Below, one piece after another: positions 10,621 through 21,244 of a DNA stretch of 42,500 bases. A program made the translations under genes and the position numbers. The DNA is from Prorocentrum cordatum (taxonomy: Eukaryota > Sar > Dinophyceae > Prorocentrales > Prorocentraceae): assembly GCA_963575745.1 (NCBI GenBank), contig CAUYUJ010003447.1:1234284-1276783 (forward strand), given 5' to 3'. The notes below the pieces were generated by a model. The model was not told the DNA's origin and searched no databases. It worked only from the letters and a program-made list of their open reading frames with translations. Position 1 is the stretch's first letter, and every line of letters starts with the position of its first letter.

Positions 10621-12488
10621 TCTGTCCTGAAGGGGGAGGGGGATGCGGATGCCGCGGCGTGCCCAGGCATCGCCGCAGGGCCCGACGCACATGGTCTACA
10701 AGCAGGCACCTACCTCACTGGGGCGCGCGCGTCTTACAACAGAAAATCCCACGAGCCCTTTGGGGCGCCAGTGGCCTCGAGTACCTTCTGTTCAGCTCCC
10801 GTTCGCCCCCTTCGGGCAAGGGTCCCCCCCCCCCCGATGGGCCTGGGGGGGGGGGGGCGCGAGGTATCAGAGGGTCCCCGGGCGACTCCTCGGAGGGCTA
10901 TGCTTTGACACCCCTCGCAAGGATCGCGGCCCCCCCATGGGGGTGGCGGCGCAACTGTTGACAATCCCTCTCAATGCTAGGTTGTCTTTAAGTGACGTCT
11001 TCGACCCTCTAAGACGCTCCAAGACACCCCCCTATAGGAGTCTCGCGCAAACTGTTCGAAAAAGCTCGCGCGAATCTCTTCGGGGCGCCACCTGCCGGCT
11101 CCCTGGGCCCAAAGGCCCCGCCAAAACGCCTCGGCGGCCAGCGCTCTGTGCTCGAGCGGCTGTTGTTGGATGGGCCGGCGGGAATTCGCGAAGCGTGAAC
11201 AATTCGCCAAAGCGAATCCCAGCCTCAAAATCTGACAGCACACGCAACAGCAATCTCTCTACAACGTATGCTGCAACTCTTTCTCCCCTATGGACATGCG
11301 AAACAATCTGCATTATTTCTTCGTGCGCGCGTTCCGTGGTTAAACAATTGATATTGAATCCGTGGAGCGCCATGCTTTCGCCAAGATGGTGCGCCAAGTG
11401 CGCTTTGATTTCCAACGCATCACTTCCGTGCAATCCCAGGGCACCTTCGTTATGCGCGCGCGCCAGCTGACAGTCGCGCGGCACGTTGCGCGGCTTGGTC
11501 TTGCAACTTGCAAATGTATACAATTTCAAACAAGACCAACAATACATCGCAATGTCGACGAAGCGGGCCGCGCCCTCCAAGTACGCACTTTGCGGAAAGA
11601 GCAACAGAGCAAGCGCGTCGATGGCATTAAAGCACTCGCTCGCGCAAGCCTGCACGCGTCGGCCTTCCCCCTCAACGCCAGTTGGCATCCGTTCCTGAAA
11701 GAAATCGCGAGGAAGATGTTTATCACAGGCTGTGCCTCTGACGTCAGTGCTAAATCGATCGAGCATCTGCAAGGTGATTTTTTTGCTCTATGAGCATATG
11801 CCAAAATTCCGCAACGTGATATTGCCCAACGTGATTAAGCAACGTGATATTACCAGACAATGCGCCCAGTCAAACACGAGACCTGTTCAAGGGGTAAACC
11901 ACTGCCTGCATTCTGGATCCATCAAACTACCATCACGCACGAAATTGACCCCGTACTTGTTCTCCAGGTTCTGGAAATCTGCTGCGTTCAAAACATGGCG
12001 TTTCGTATCCAACTCGTCCGCCATCTCATAGATGGAAAAGTCTGTATGCGAGTCAAACTGTTCGGGGTCGCGCGTAAACTTACGGCGTCGCAGATACCTG
12101 TGCCCCGCGACGTCGGAAGGACCTCTGCAATTCACAACGCCAGCCCAGATTCTAGGGCACACTGGGCTTGGCAATGTCTGTTATATAGGCGTACCTTCGT
12201 CATCTACAGCGCGCCAAAGCATTCAACTTGCATGCGCGCGCGGGTTTGTGCGCGCACATGCGCGCACAACTACGTGCACGCATGCACGCGTGCATCCAGA
12301 ATCACGCAACCATTAGCATGCACACTGTTTGTCGCACGCAACCAGATACTTGCGCAAACAAACGAATGGATGCACGCGTGTGCGTTATCCTGAGATTGCG
12401 AAAGCATCATTTTCACGAGGGTACACGGCCGCACATGCACACGCGTATACTGTGTCATACATATGGCATTCGTGTGTTTGCGCGCGTT

Positions 12489-12544
12489 GGAACACATGGA
12501 ATTCTCAGCGGACCAAGCTAAACCAGCGGTGTACGTTTTTGCAC
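12489..12544. repeat. 56-bp direct repeat, left copy
   Basis: Starts GGAACACATGGAATTCTCAG and ends TACGTTTTTGCAC. It matches 13175-13230 with a few substitutions and matches the single copy in unit 1 (from about 9157). On the minus strand it contains the exon end reading CKNVHRWFSLVR. Confidence 0.9.
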
Positions 12545-13174
12545 AGGTGATTATAATCAATTGATCGTGGAACACAACAAACGCACCGAGACGCCAAGCA
12601 ACCGATGCCATGTCCTACTTCCTTTCCGACAAGCACGTGTTGGCCAAGAGCTCGAGTGTATGAAGTGTTCCAAACAGACCGCCAAGAGGAAGTTTTTTGA
12701 GTTCTGTGCAGCCATCTGCCCGGGACGATAGCGCATTTCATCACTATACTTTCCAAGGCCTTGAGTGTTTGACGCAGGTCGTGAAGCTGTTCAACTCTCA
12801 TGCTGATCAGCGTGTGCCATGCTGGGATCAGCTGTATTACTGTATGGTCCTCGAGGAAGCCCCGAGTGCGAGGGAATACCTCAGGCCACGTCGCCAAGTT
12901 TTGCACAAATCGTCGGGGCGCAAGTCCTGGGGAAGCCCCGAATGCGAGGGAACACCCCAGGCACACGTCGCCACGTTTTGCAGCAGTGATGGACACGACC
13001 TTGAGTGTTTGACGCAGGTCGTGAACTCGTTCAATTTTCACGGGAGCCACAATGTGTTACATTGGGCCCAGTTGTAACCTCCCTGCTCGTCTACGTGAGG
13101 AAGCAGGTCCTTCAACTTTCGCAACTACGATGCTACCGCGGACGTGTGCCAAGGTAGATATATGGTTCATGTGT
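12545..13174. other. extra segment present only in unit 2
   Basis: About 630 bp without counterpart in unit 1. It contains internal repeats: CTTGAGTGTTTGACGCAGG at about 12761 and 12999, and GGAAGCCCCGAGTGCGAGGG at about 12854 matching GGAAGCCCCGAATGCGAGGG at about 12931. A 181-codon minus-strand reading crosses it but follows these repeats and extends from the flanking exon; I regard it as intron-like. No transposon ends were found. Confidence 0.8.
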
Positions 13175-13230
13175 GGAACACATGGAATTCTCAACGGACA
13201 GAGCTAAACCAGCGGTATACGTTTTTGCAC
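13175..13230. repeat. 56-bp direct repeat, right copy
   Basis: Right-hand partner of 12489-12544, with the exon-end reading CKNVYRWFSSVR on the minus strand. Recombination between the two copies would remove the extra segment and recreate the arrangement of unit 1. Confidence 0.9.
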
Positions 13231-13666
13231 CGCGCACAGCACGAAAGGCCCGCGGCCCCATTCAAGCCTAAGGCTCCCTTGTGCGCAGCTTCGCCCTGGG
13301 CGAGAGCCCCGAAGCGCGCTTTGAGGATGAAATCCCCCCCGGGGCAACAATGCGCACGCCCGTGATAAACGACCGTTCCTGCCTGCCGAAAACAAACTTC
13401 AGTGCGCACTTCAAAATGCCACTGTACCCGCCTTTGATTCTCGCCACCAGCTTGTATGGGATACCCCCCAAAGGTATCCACCCCACGCTGGAGGAGCGTA
13501 TGTGTGGCGGTAATTCAGCAAACGTGAACCAGATTGCCAATACTTTTCTGGTCTGGTCTGGGGCAAGGACGTTGCCTCCCGTCGTCTCGCCCCCCCAGAA
13601 GACGATCCTGGCAATTTTCCCTGCGCGCCCTACTCGTAGAACTTCTGCGTCAGCCCCGCTGTGCGC

Positions 13667-13876
13667 CGGGGGCCCGCGAGCCCCACGCGAGCCCCGCGCG
13701 AGCGCCACGGTGGCCCCGCGGCGCGCTGGGGGCCCCGCGCGAGCCCCGCGCGAGCCCCGCGCGAGCCCCACGGTGCGCCGAGGGCCCCACTCGAGCCCCG
13801 CGCGAGCCCCGCGGCGCGCTGGGGGCCCCACGCGACCCCCGCGGGAGCCCCACGCGAGCCCCGCGGGGATTGGCCC
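13667..13876 (+). repeat. minisatellite with unit of about 11 bp inside the unit 2 gene
   Basis: Counterpart of 9650-9837. The two arrays differ in the number and order of GAGCCCCGCGC-type units, so the array has changed since the duplication while flanking sequence stayed close. Confidence 0.85.
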
Positions 13877-13914
13877 GGTCACTTTTCGTAGAAACACGAA
13901 AAAGTAGAGTGACC
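13877..13914. other. imperfect hairpin, unit 2
   Basis: Identical layout to the hairpin at 9838-9875: GGTCAC/GTGACC outer pair and TTTTCGT/ACGAAAA inner pair. Confidence 0.7.
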
Positions 13915-14605
13915 CTTAGGGCTTCAAATTATCATGGTTTCCGTGTTCGCCCGCGCAGGCCCGTGGCAACATGAGATCATTGACCGGCTTTCCATAGCGG
14001 TTTTGCCCGAGGTCCAGGGCCCGCCTTGCAGGCGCACGGGTAAAGTCTGCATCGGCGCGCAGGCGCGTGATCTCTTGCAGGGGGGCATGGGAAGATGCGA
14101 GATATAAAGGGCTGCCGACGCGGGCTTTCTTCGAAGCAGGCATCTCGAGCCCTATGGGCGCGGCTATTTGCAACGCTGATTTGGGTTGGCACCGCCGCGG
14201 CCCAAAATCAGAAACTCACGCGAATGGGTCGGCAGTGCCGCAGCCCCAAATCAGAAACTCACGCGAAAATGTCAAAAGAAACATGTTCCGTTTGGAATTT
14301 AGCTTGCGGCGAACCTTACCAATGGGGCTTTCCACGGAACCCAGGGCGCGTGCGAGGGGCGCGCCGACAACGTCGGGGGCGGCGCGCGAACCACGGGTCC
14401 TTCGGTGGCGTTCCTTTTTTTTTTTGGGGGGGGGGCGCCAGCCGTGGGAGGAACGCGCCAATCTGATCGGGGTTTGGCATGCAACCCCCGATAGAACTTC
14501 CGGCCTTACTTTTTTTTTATGGCGCCCCGAAGCGTTTTAGGGGGCGTAGCACAACAACGACGATAACGATGATGGCGACACTGCATGTCAAGGACGTATA
14601 TGACA

Positions 14606-14656
14606 ATGATGATGATGATGATGACGGCGATGATGCTGAAGATGATGATGATGCTT
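14606..14656 (+). repeat. (GAT)n microsatellite at right end of unit 2
   Basis: Shorter counterpart of the GAT array at 10563-10620, followed by CCTGAAGGGGGAGG and a poly-G run. Confidence 0.9.
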
Positions 14657-14769
14657 CTGCCCTGAAGGGGGAGGGGGGGGGGGGGGGGCGGGGAGCGGGA
14701 AGAGGAAGGGGATTCTATTCTAGTCTACCTCTGCGCGCGGTGACCTGCTGCGGGGCGGGGCGCGCAAAC

Positions 14770-15273
14770 ATTTGCGCACATTCATTCATTCATTCAAACG
14801 AATTCTCAAATTCAGGTGCCGAACCCCCGCCCCGCGATCCCCCTGGGGCCCGCGCATTGGGCGCGGGCGGGGCGCGGGCGGGGATGGGGGGGGGGGGGGG
14901 AAAGGCGGGGGGGGTGTCTGGAAAGAAGGCTCGCAGCTTCCTCCTATTACAATGCAACTTGCATCGGCCACCCACGCAAGGGCGACGGGGCCTGCCACCC
15001 CAGGTGCAGGGGGCGCCTGGGCGGTGGCAGGCCACGCCCCAGATGTCTGAGCCGGCAGTCGACAAAGACAAAAACTTCGGGCAGTCGAGTCTGAGAACGG
15101 GTTCGCCCCCAAAAGTCCAGGCGGGCCCAATGGGAACACTGCGTCGCCGAGCAGCCGTGGGAGACTATAATCCCGAGGAGATGCGTATAAAACTATATAC
15201 TGGAATTCACAGGCAGAGCCTAGGCATGGGAAAATTGAAGGGGGAAAGGGGGGGGCCCGCCCACGGGGATGCA
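14770..15273. other. GC-rich spacer with short simple repeats
   Basis: Contains (CATT)n at about 14780-14796 and a G run at about 14886-14900. Readings are open on both strands because of composition. No recognisable gene. Confidence 0.4.
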
Positions 15274-15419
15274 TCACCTGAGAGCCTGAAGGCCTCCTGG
15301 CGTTGCAGCTGCCTTGTCCGCCTGGGGTCCCGGCGACTGCCTGCGAAGTTCGTTGCACTGGACCACTCGCCGTGCGCTTCCGAGATCCCCGTTAGGGCAT
15401 CTAGGGTATATTTTTGTCA

Positions 15420-15690
15420 TCGGCCTAATGAAGATATTGCGCCCGCGGTAGTCGAAACCCTCGAAGTTCGATGATCTGCAAGCGTGGCCGTCGCCGCCGC
15501 CGCCAGTCTCGAACAGGAATGAGGCCTTCAAGAAAATGGCGTTTGTTGGGGCGAAGGCCCGCCTTGCTGTCGAAATAAATCTTGAAGGCGCCGTCCCCGA
15601 ATCCCGCGACCCGCGCCGAGACGTGACGCTGCTGCCGCACTGCCACTGTACAGAACCAGTCTCGTCATCTAAATAGAGGGCGCCCCTCTG
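15420..15690 (-). CDS. possible exon of an unrecognised protein
   Basis: A minus-strand reading with balanced composition: RGALYLDDETGSVQWQCGSS, then a Ser/Arg segment, then IFLKASFLFETGGGGDGHA and FEGFDYRGRNIF. It begins immediately after TGCATTTCAG, which resembles a 3' splice site and is also the edge of the 386-bp duplication. The family is not recognised. Upstream the same frame continues into the duplicated block, which may be intron. Confidence 0.35.
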
Positions 15691-16072
15691 AAATGCATGC
15701 GTGACCTCCTCGTTGAAGTAGGCGCAAGCAGTTGCTGTCCTCGGAGGGGCCGGAGGGGTTCCTGCAGGAGCCAACGCCATGGATGACCCCATCATGGATG
15801 GAAGGCACTGCAGCGCCGGGGGCCCAGGGGAGGCGCGATTGCAGGATGATTGGTCCAACAACCAAAAATGGCCACGGACAACCGGACAACCAGACAAGTT
15901 ATTGTTCGAAACTGATGGCTGGTGGGTTCCCGAAGCCCTCATGGGCCCCGCGCCCGTTCATATGACTCTCTTGGGCCGCCCGCATTGGAATCAACTCTCA
16001 ACGCCCTCGGTGCCCTTTTGGGCCCTTCTTGGGTTCTGCTTGGGGCTTCTTTGTGACCTGCCCCCCCCCCCC
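15687..16072. repeat. 386-bp tandem duplication, copy A
   Basis: Begins TCTGAAATGCATGCGTGACC and ends at the poly-C run after GTGACCTG. I find one difference from copy B by eye (CTTCTTTGTG here, CTTATTTGTG there). On the minus strand the block starts GCAG then GTCACAAAG after a poly-G run and ends GCATTTCAG, so its edges mimic a GT...AG intron. Confidence 0.95.
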
Positions 16073-16100
16073 CCCTTAAACAGGCCGCGCGCATCTTTAA

Positions 16101-16486
16101 TCTGAAATGCATGCGTGACCTCCTCGTTGAAGTAGGCGCAAGCAGTTGCTGTCCTCGGAGGGGCCGGAGGGGTTCCTGCAGGAGCCAACGCCATGGATGA
16201 CCCCATCATGGATGGAAGGCACTGCAGCGCCGGGGGCCCAGGGGAGGCGCGATTGCAGGATGATTGGTCCAACAACCAAAAATGGCCACGGACAACCGGA
16301 CAACCAGACAAGTTATTGTTCGAAACTGATGGCTGGTGGGTTCCCGAAGCCCTCATGGGCCCCGCGCCCGTTCATATGACTCTCTTGGGCCGCCCGCATT
16401 GGAATCAACTCTCAACGCCCTCGGTGCCCTTTTGGGCCCTTCTTGGGTTCTGCTTGGGGCTTATTTGTGACCTGCCCCCCCCCCCC
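16101..16486. repeat. 386-bp tandem duplication, copy B
   Basis: Same orientation as copy A with an offset of 414 bp. The two are separated by about 28 bp containing TTAAACAGGCCGCGCGCATC. Poly-C runs follow both copies. Confidence 0.95.
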
Positions 16487-17689
16487 CCCCCTCCCGATAA
16501 ACGTTTTCCCGGCAGCGTAGCCGCGCGCAACGCGCGGCGCCGCTGCTCCAGAGCTATAGGGCCTGGAACGGCAGTAGGCCTTGGAGGGGGGAAAGGAGGG
16601 GAGAAGCTTTTCCAAACATGTTGGCGATGGACATCTCCGCTCTCGCGCCTGCGCCCCCATCGCGCACGCGGGATCCCGCGAGGGGGTGGAAGGAAGGAAA
16701 TGTGTTCAAACGCGCGGTGGCGACACTGTAAGCATTTCCAATCTGCTCGCCGCGTGCTCGGTGATGCAGCCGCCTGTCGAAGGCGCGATGTCGATCAGCA
16801 AGGAAGGAGAGGGTGCGCGAGCGGCCCTCTGCGCTCGCAGCAGCCAGCTCGACGCGCAAGGTTTTGGGGGGGATTAGAAAAGGCGTGGATGCGTTCATTG
16901 TTTTCTCCCCTATACTTAAGTGAACAACTGGGTCAACTGAAACGTAACTGAAACGTAACTGAACATAACTGTTTGGCGAATTTCAAGCCGTAGGCCATAA
17001 CTAGAGCCAATCGTGCGTAATTGGTTCCACGCGCGGCGTTGATCATGGGGCACAACACAGTTATAACTAATTTACGTGTTGGTCAAATGGTTGCATTCAA
17101 TAACGAAGCGCACGTCCACTTTGCAAACGATTGTTTTTCGATTGACGCGCTTCGCGCTTCGGTAATGCAACTTGCCGCGTAAGTTGCCTGAGTTGTAACT
17201 ATGTTGCGCCCGATTGCTAGCACGCTTCATGTGACGCGCTACTCAGCAATACCGCTACTCCCAGACCTCCCCCAAGATGTTTCGGACCAGAAGTTTGAAG
17301 CGAATCCAGCAGTGGCGACAGAGACCTCCCAGGGTCAAGAAGCCATGCGCCCGCGCGCGCGTGGGCGAGACAACGCGTTGCACTGCGGCCGGGCGCGCGG
17401 GCAGACGAATGAGAAAATTGGCACCGCGACGGGCGCTAATGAGCAAGCCGCAACACGACTGCGACGCAGAAAAAGATCGGCGCGCCCCACGACTGCGAAG
17501 CAGACGGCGCAGGACAATATAACGCGATTGCGGGGAAGCCAAAGCACAGGGGAGGGAGGAGAGAGGAGAGAGGTGGGCGACTAGATGCAAGCGAAATGCC
17601 GCATCATTCGTCAACAAAATGCGTAACAAACCAGAACCAGCGTCAAATGTCTGCGACGCACTGGAAGAACATTACTAACTTCTAAACAG
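16487..17689. other. intergenic, no gene recognised
   Basis: Mixed-composition sequence. It includes three near-copies of AACTGAAACGT in tandem (16935-16970) and an AT-richer stretch at about 16900-17200. No persistent coding signal on either strand. Confidence 0.4.
16935..16971 (+). repeat. short 11-bp tandem repeat
   Basis: AACTGAAACGT occurs twice head to tail, followed by the diverged AACTGAACATAACTG. Confidence 0.85.
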
Positions 17690-20460
17690 CCCCTGACTTT
17701 GTTAGACAAGCTTTTCGCCCACTCGCGCCTAAGGCGCCCGCGCCCCCAAGCAAACATTTCACTAAACGGTCTCGCGCTGCCTGTTTGGAAAATTCATTTC
17801 CGGAGCACGTCCGCGTCGCTGCTCCGATGGAATAGTTGGTCACTGTACGACGTCGCCCCCGCCTGTTGTAGCACGCGCCTCTTGGACACTTTCGAAATAT
17901 AGAAATGAAGAAAACTTCAGAATATGGCGCAGAAACCTCGTCGGGAACCATTCCAAGCGTCGTCTGCCGCTCTTGTTTAGCCGCTTTAGTCGTAACCAGC
18001 GCCCCAGATGAGTTTAGCTTTCGCCCACCTTGATGGACGCGTGCTCCCAAACCCTTGTAGTTTTGAAATGCACCCAAAGCCCTCCCAAGTCGTCTACGCA
18101 ACTCTTGCTTCATGTTGCCGGAACTGTATATCGCTGCCCCCAGGTTTTGATTGTTCGGTAGCCAGAATAAGGCTTAAATTTCGGGCCAAAATTTGCAAGT
18201 CGCAGCCAGTCTGTATAAGCTGAAATTTATCCCAACAGAGCTCCATCCCCATTGCTGCGCCTGCTTCTGCAATTGCGCCCAGAAGCGACAGTAGTTAGAC
18301 CAGCGCGCCGCCCAACCAACATGGCGTCATCGGCGTAGAGCAGAATTAAAATATCCCCAGCAGCAAGTGCTTTGAGCGATGCCTCGTCCAGTTTGTCTTC
18401 TGCGTTTTTTTCACAACCAGGCTCACCACCATGACAAAGAGGAACGGCGATAGAGGGCAACCCTGCGCAATTCACGATCCTTGGTGTCTGATGCTTGATT
18501 TCTGTCGCCCGTCTGCCACGCCGAAACGCCTGTTGTCGTACATCGTATCAATAAGAGAAACATGTGTGGTGGTACACCGAATACCCGCAGTGCGTCCAAA
18601 AGAGCGGTCACGTTGATCGGGTCGAATGTTTTCTTCGAGTCCAACGCAAGCATAGCTACGGCCCCTCCCCGTTCTGCGTGAGATAACTCGACGTCTGCGC
18701 ACATCATGAAACGCATCGGTCGTACCCCTCCGCCTTCTGAAACCAGATTGTGTCGCTGTTAGTCTGCTCTCGGCCCGGGCGTCCGGCAGTCTCCCCAGCA
18801 ATAGCGTTGCCATTCACTTGTAGATAAAACGCACACCCGGCTGATAGGGCGGCAGTTGTCGCACTGGTCGATTGGGCCTTTGTTTTTGCAGATGGCCGTG
18901 AGATCAGCGTGTCTCCACTCCGTCGGCACATGTGTTTCCTTCCAACACGCGTTGATCAGCGAAGCAATCTATATCGAGCCTTTGCTGTCCTTGGCCAATG
19001 CCTTCCAAAACTCAGCTGGTATGTCATATGGTCCGGAGGTTTCTTCCCGCTTTAATTCTGGAGTACGGAGTCCAACATCTTTGCCTGGAAGACCGGTGTC
19101 GGTGATGGGCAGGGCGCCTCCGAATGGCGCTCGATGCACTACTCCCGCAGACCGGACTTTCCATTGTACTTTTCCAAGTACTCGGCCATCGCGTTCGCCT
19201 GCTCCTCGCTATCAACAAGCTCGCCTCGTACATAGCGGAGTATGCCTTGTTTGTGGGGTTCCGGCTGGCATGCTGTTCTTCAAAGATGCCCAATCCCCGC
19301 CTTCGATACGCTTGTCCACCAATTCCGTTTCGTCGGGCTTCGCTGATTTCCGCAGTTCGTTCAACAACTTATCTTCTTCTTCTCCCGCATGGTTGCGTAA
19401 CCTTGCCTGGCTCGTTTGCTCTATCAGGTCCAACATTCTGCTTGATACCCAAGGCCGTCGTGTTGTACATTCCCGGTGCGGGAGCGTGCTCTTTGCACAT
19501 TCCACAGCATGTGTTGCATCATCCCACAACTCGCGCACATCTTTTGACACCAGCTCGATGTTCTGAAGAACCGTGTCCGTAAAATGTTCATGGGCTCATT
19601 CGTCATCCAATTGCAGCCGTGTCTACCTGAGCGCGGCTTCGTTGCGTGGGTGGGGACGCCACCCGCTCCGTAGTGCAGGTAACAAGGAAATGGTCGGTAG
19701 CGAGCGCTGCACCACGCAATCTCCCGAGCGACCTGATAGGAGTCCAGCGCACCCGGCGCGCGCATTAAGAAATCTAAGATGTTGTGCGTAAGCATGTCAA
19801 TCAGAGCCTGAGCAGTAACCCCGGCCTCCCTGTCGATAAACGTTACTCTGTTCACGGTCTCGTTCGATAAACGTGTTGGCAATGACCAAACCGCTCCCAA
19901 CGCAAAAAAAGAGTAAATCTCTGTTTGGTCTTTCCACTTCGCGCACGGCTTCCCTTCCCCATCCATGCAGACCAGTAACTTCATCTTCACCCGGACGTGC
20001 TCGGCCAACTCTTGCATTGAAATCGCTCGGTACTAATTTGCCGTAGTTCGCGTAGCAGGCCGAACTCTTTATCCAGCGCGGTAAAGATTTCGATGCGTTC
20101 TTCCGGCGGTCGTTGGTTGTGGGGCGCATAAGCACCCAGCAAGCCGAGCGTCTGAAGGTGCACACGCGAATTCAAGACACAAATCCTGTCGGAAGCTTGA
20201 TTGTATGACTTGGTATATCTTCGCAGCCGTGGTGCAATAATGAATTCAACCCCAGCCCAAGTGTTGCCATCGCAATGTGCACCAGACAGAACTTTTCGAT
20301 AGTCGTGTTCAACATACACTTCTGTGTTTGGCTTCATGGTCTCCTGAATGCAGAGACCGTCGATTCCATCAGTCGCCATGTGTTTTGTTAGTTCAACTGT
20401 TCTGATATCTGTAAGCCCTCTTAAATTCCAAGTTCCGTATACAATAAGTTTCATTGCTCC
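17690..20460 (-). mobile_element. decayed non-LTR (LINE-type) retrotransposon 1
   Basis: Minus-strand element with the order expected of a LINE: apurinic-type endonuclease (about 20454-19900), linker (19850-19212), reverse transcriptase (about 18830-18300) and a C-terminal thumb-like part (to about 17690, including MKQELRRRLGRALGAFQNYK). Recognisable blocks fall in all three frames, so many small indels have accumulated. No poly-A tail or target-site duplication could be fixed. The element is surely inactive. Confidence 0.88.
18230..18830 (-). pseudogene. LINE 1 reverse transcriptase domain, frameshifted
   Basis: Palm motifs are present in order but split between frames: QSGFRRRRGTTDA (about 18745), motif A as LDSKKTFD (about 18644-18620), motif B as AQGCPLSPFLF (about 18465-18435, third frame), and motif C as LYADDAMLVG (about 18340-18310). 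Both Asp of YADD and the Asp of motif A are kept. The reading frame is lost at least three times in 500 bp. The linker upstream (19212-19550) has the usual RRPWVSSRMLDLI phrase. Confidence 0.88.
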
Positions 20461-20808
20461 AGGCTGTGAAAAAGTACCGCGTGTAGAAGATCGTGGAGTT
20501 GGACTTGGTGAAATGATCGGGTCGTAGGTATCTTTACCCTGCCTGGGTGTATGGGTATTGCCATGCCTGGACGTGATATATTTGCCCCCGCCTGGATGGT
20601 CGAAAAAAGAACTATCTAAATAGGTGTCTGTAGTGTTTAAACGAACGGCCAGAGAAATGTCATCAACGGATGCGTTGAGAACGTCCGGCTCCGAGTCCGC
20701 ATCGAGGGTGCCAGCGAACATCTTGAGTGAAACAGAAGCTGAGATACCCTTGAAGATGTCTGCGGCTCTCGCGTCGACTCCGGTGTACCCAAGAAATTGT
20801 AGTATCAT
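19850..20808 (-). pseudogene. LINE 1 endonuclease domain, frameshifted
   Basis: The reading 19987-20808 carries exonuclease-endonuclease-phosphatase motifs: GTWNLRGL (Asn at about 20425), LCIQET (catalytic-type Glu at about 20342), AGVEFIIAPRL and GAYAPHN (about 20130-20110). The frame then shifts and the GDFN-type block continues at 19797-20165 as SDFNARVG, followed by LVIANTFIE. In the founding protein this domain nicks target DNA to prime reverse transcription. The 118 residues before MKLIVYGTWNLRG are Ser/Pro/Thr-rich and include YITSRHGNTHTPRQ; they may be a remnant of an upstream ORF or unrelated sequence. Confidence 0.82.
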
Positions 20809-21244
20809 TGAATGCGTTGCGGCATCGATGCCTTTTCCCTCTGACGCCCGAGATCAACGTTGTCCTCATTCCAGCGACTCGACTGTGTCGTAAGCGCACG
20901 GGGGGAGCTCCGCCCCCACCCCGACAAGGGACCAATCCGGAGTATGCTCCGCCACCTCCTCCTCCTCCCCTTCGTGCTCCTTCTCCTCCTATTCCTCCTC
21001 CTCCTCGTTCAGTAACTCCACCTGACCCCTGTGGGGGCTCAGCAACGTCGAGAAGAGGAACGGGAGAAGAGGAGGAGGAGTATGAGAACGAGGCGATGCA
21101 GCAAATGAGAATGATAACCAGGAAAACAGAATATGAAAGATAAGGAGGGGCACACATAGGATCGAGGACGGGAGAGGCGGAGGGGTGTAACGAGTGCGTG
21201 AGGGGATCGGAGGAGAAGGGCCTGGCACAAGAGCAAGCAACATC

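Larger units (their letters stand above)
7305..10644. repeat. tandem duplication, unit 1 (3.3 kb)
   Basis: The sequence from GCGGATGCCGCGGC at 7305 recurs at 10645 and the two can be followed base by base to CCTGAAGGGGGAGG at 10626 and 14661. The offset is about 3340 bp until the extra segment in unit 2. Differences are scattered substitutions and small indels. Each unit holds a transposase-like gene on the minus strand, an array of about 11 bp units, a hairpin and, near its right end, a short GAT array. Confidence 0.95.
10977..14143 (-). pseudogene. decayed transposase-like gene, unit 2
   Basis: Second copy of the transposase-like gene at 7645-10103, with the same segments in the same order: MPASKKARVG from 14143, VFWGGETTGGNVL near 13600, LNGAAGLSCCARCKNV near 13220, FDSHTDFSIYEMADELDT near 12050, and the C-terminal KAHLAHHL and CLTTERAHEEI near 11400-11330. 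Here the C-terminal half is open over 246 codons (11032-11772) across the site where unit 1 has an extra CT, so this copy is less damaged there. Other frame changes remain. In this copy the Asp-Glu pair of GDETTGGN has become Gly-Glu, a possible loss of a conserved acidic residue. Probably inactive. Confidence 0.7.
10645..14677. repeat. tandem duplication, unit 2 (4.0 kb)
   Basis: Second copy of the 7305-10644 unit in the same orientation. It is longer mainly because of the extra segment between 12545 and 13230. It ends at the same CCTGAAGGGGGAGG phrase, here followed by a long poly-G run. Confidence 0.95.

Noticed and set aside
12505-13050. 181-codon minus reading in the extra segment of unit 2
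   Set aside because: It runs into the 56-bp duplicate and follows internal DNA repeats; it looks like intron sequence left open by chance.
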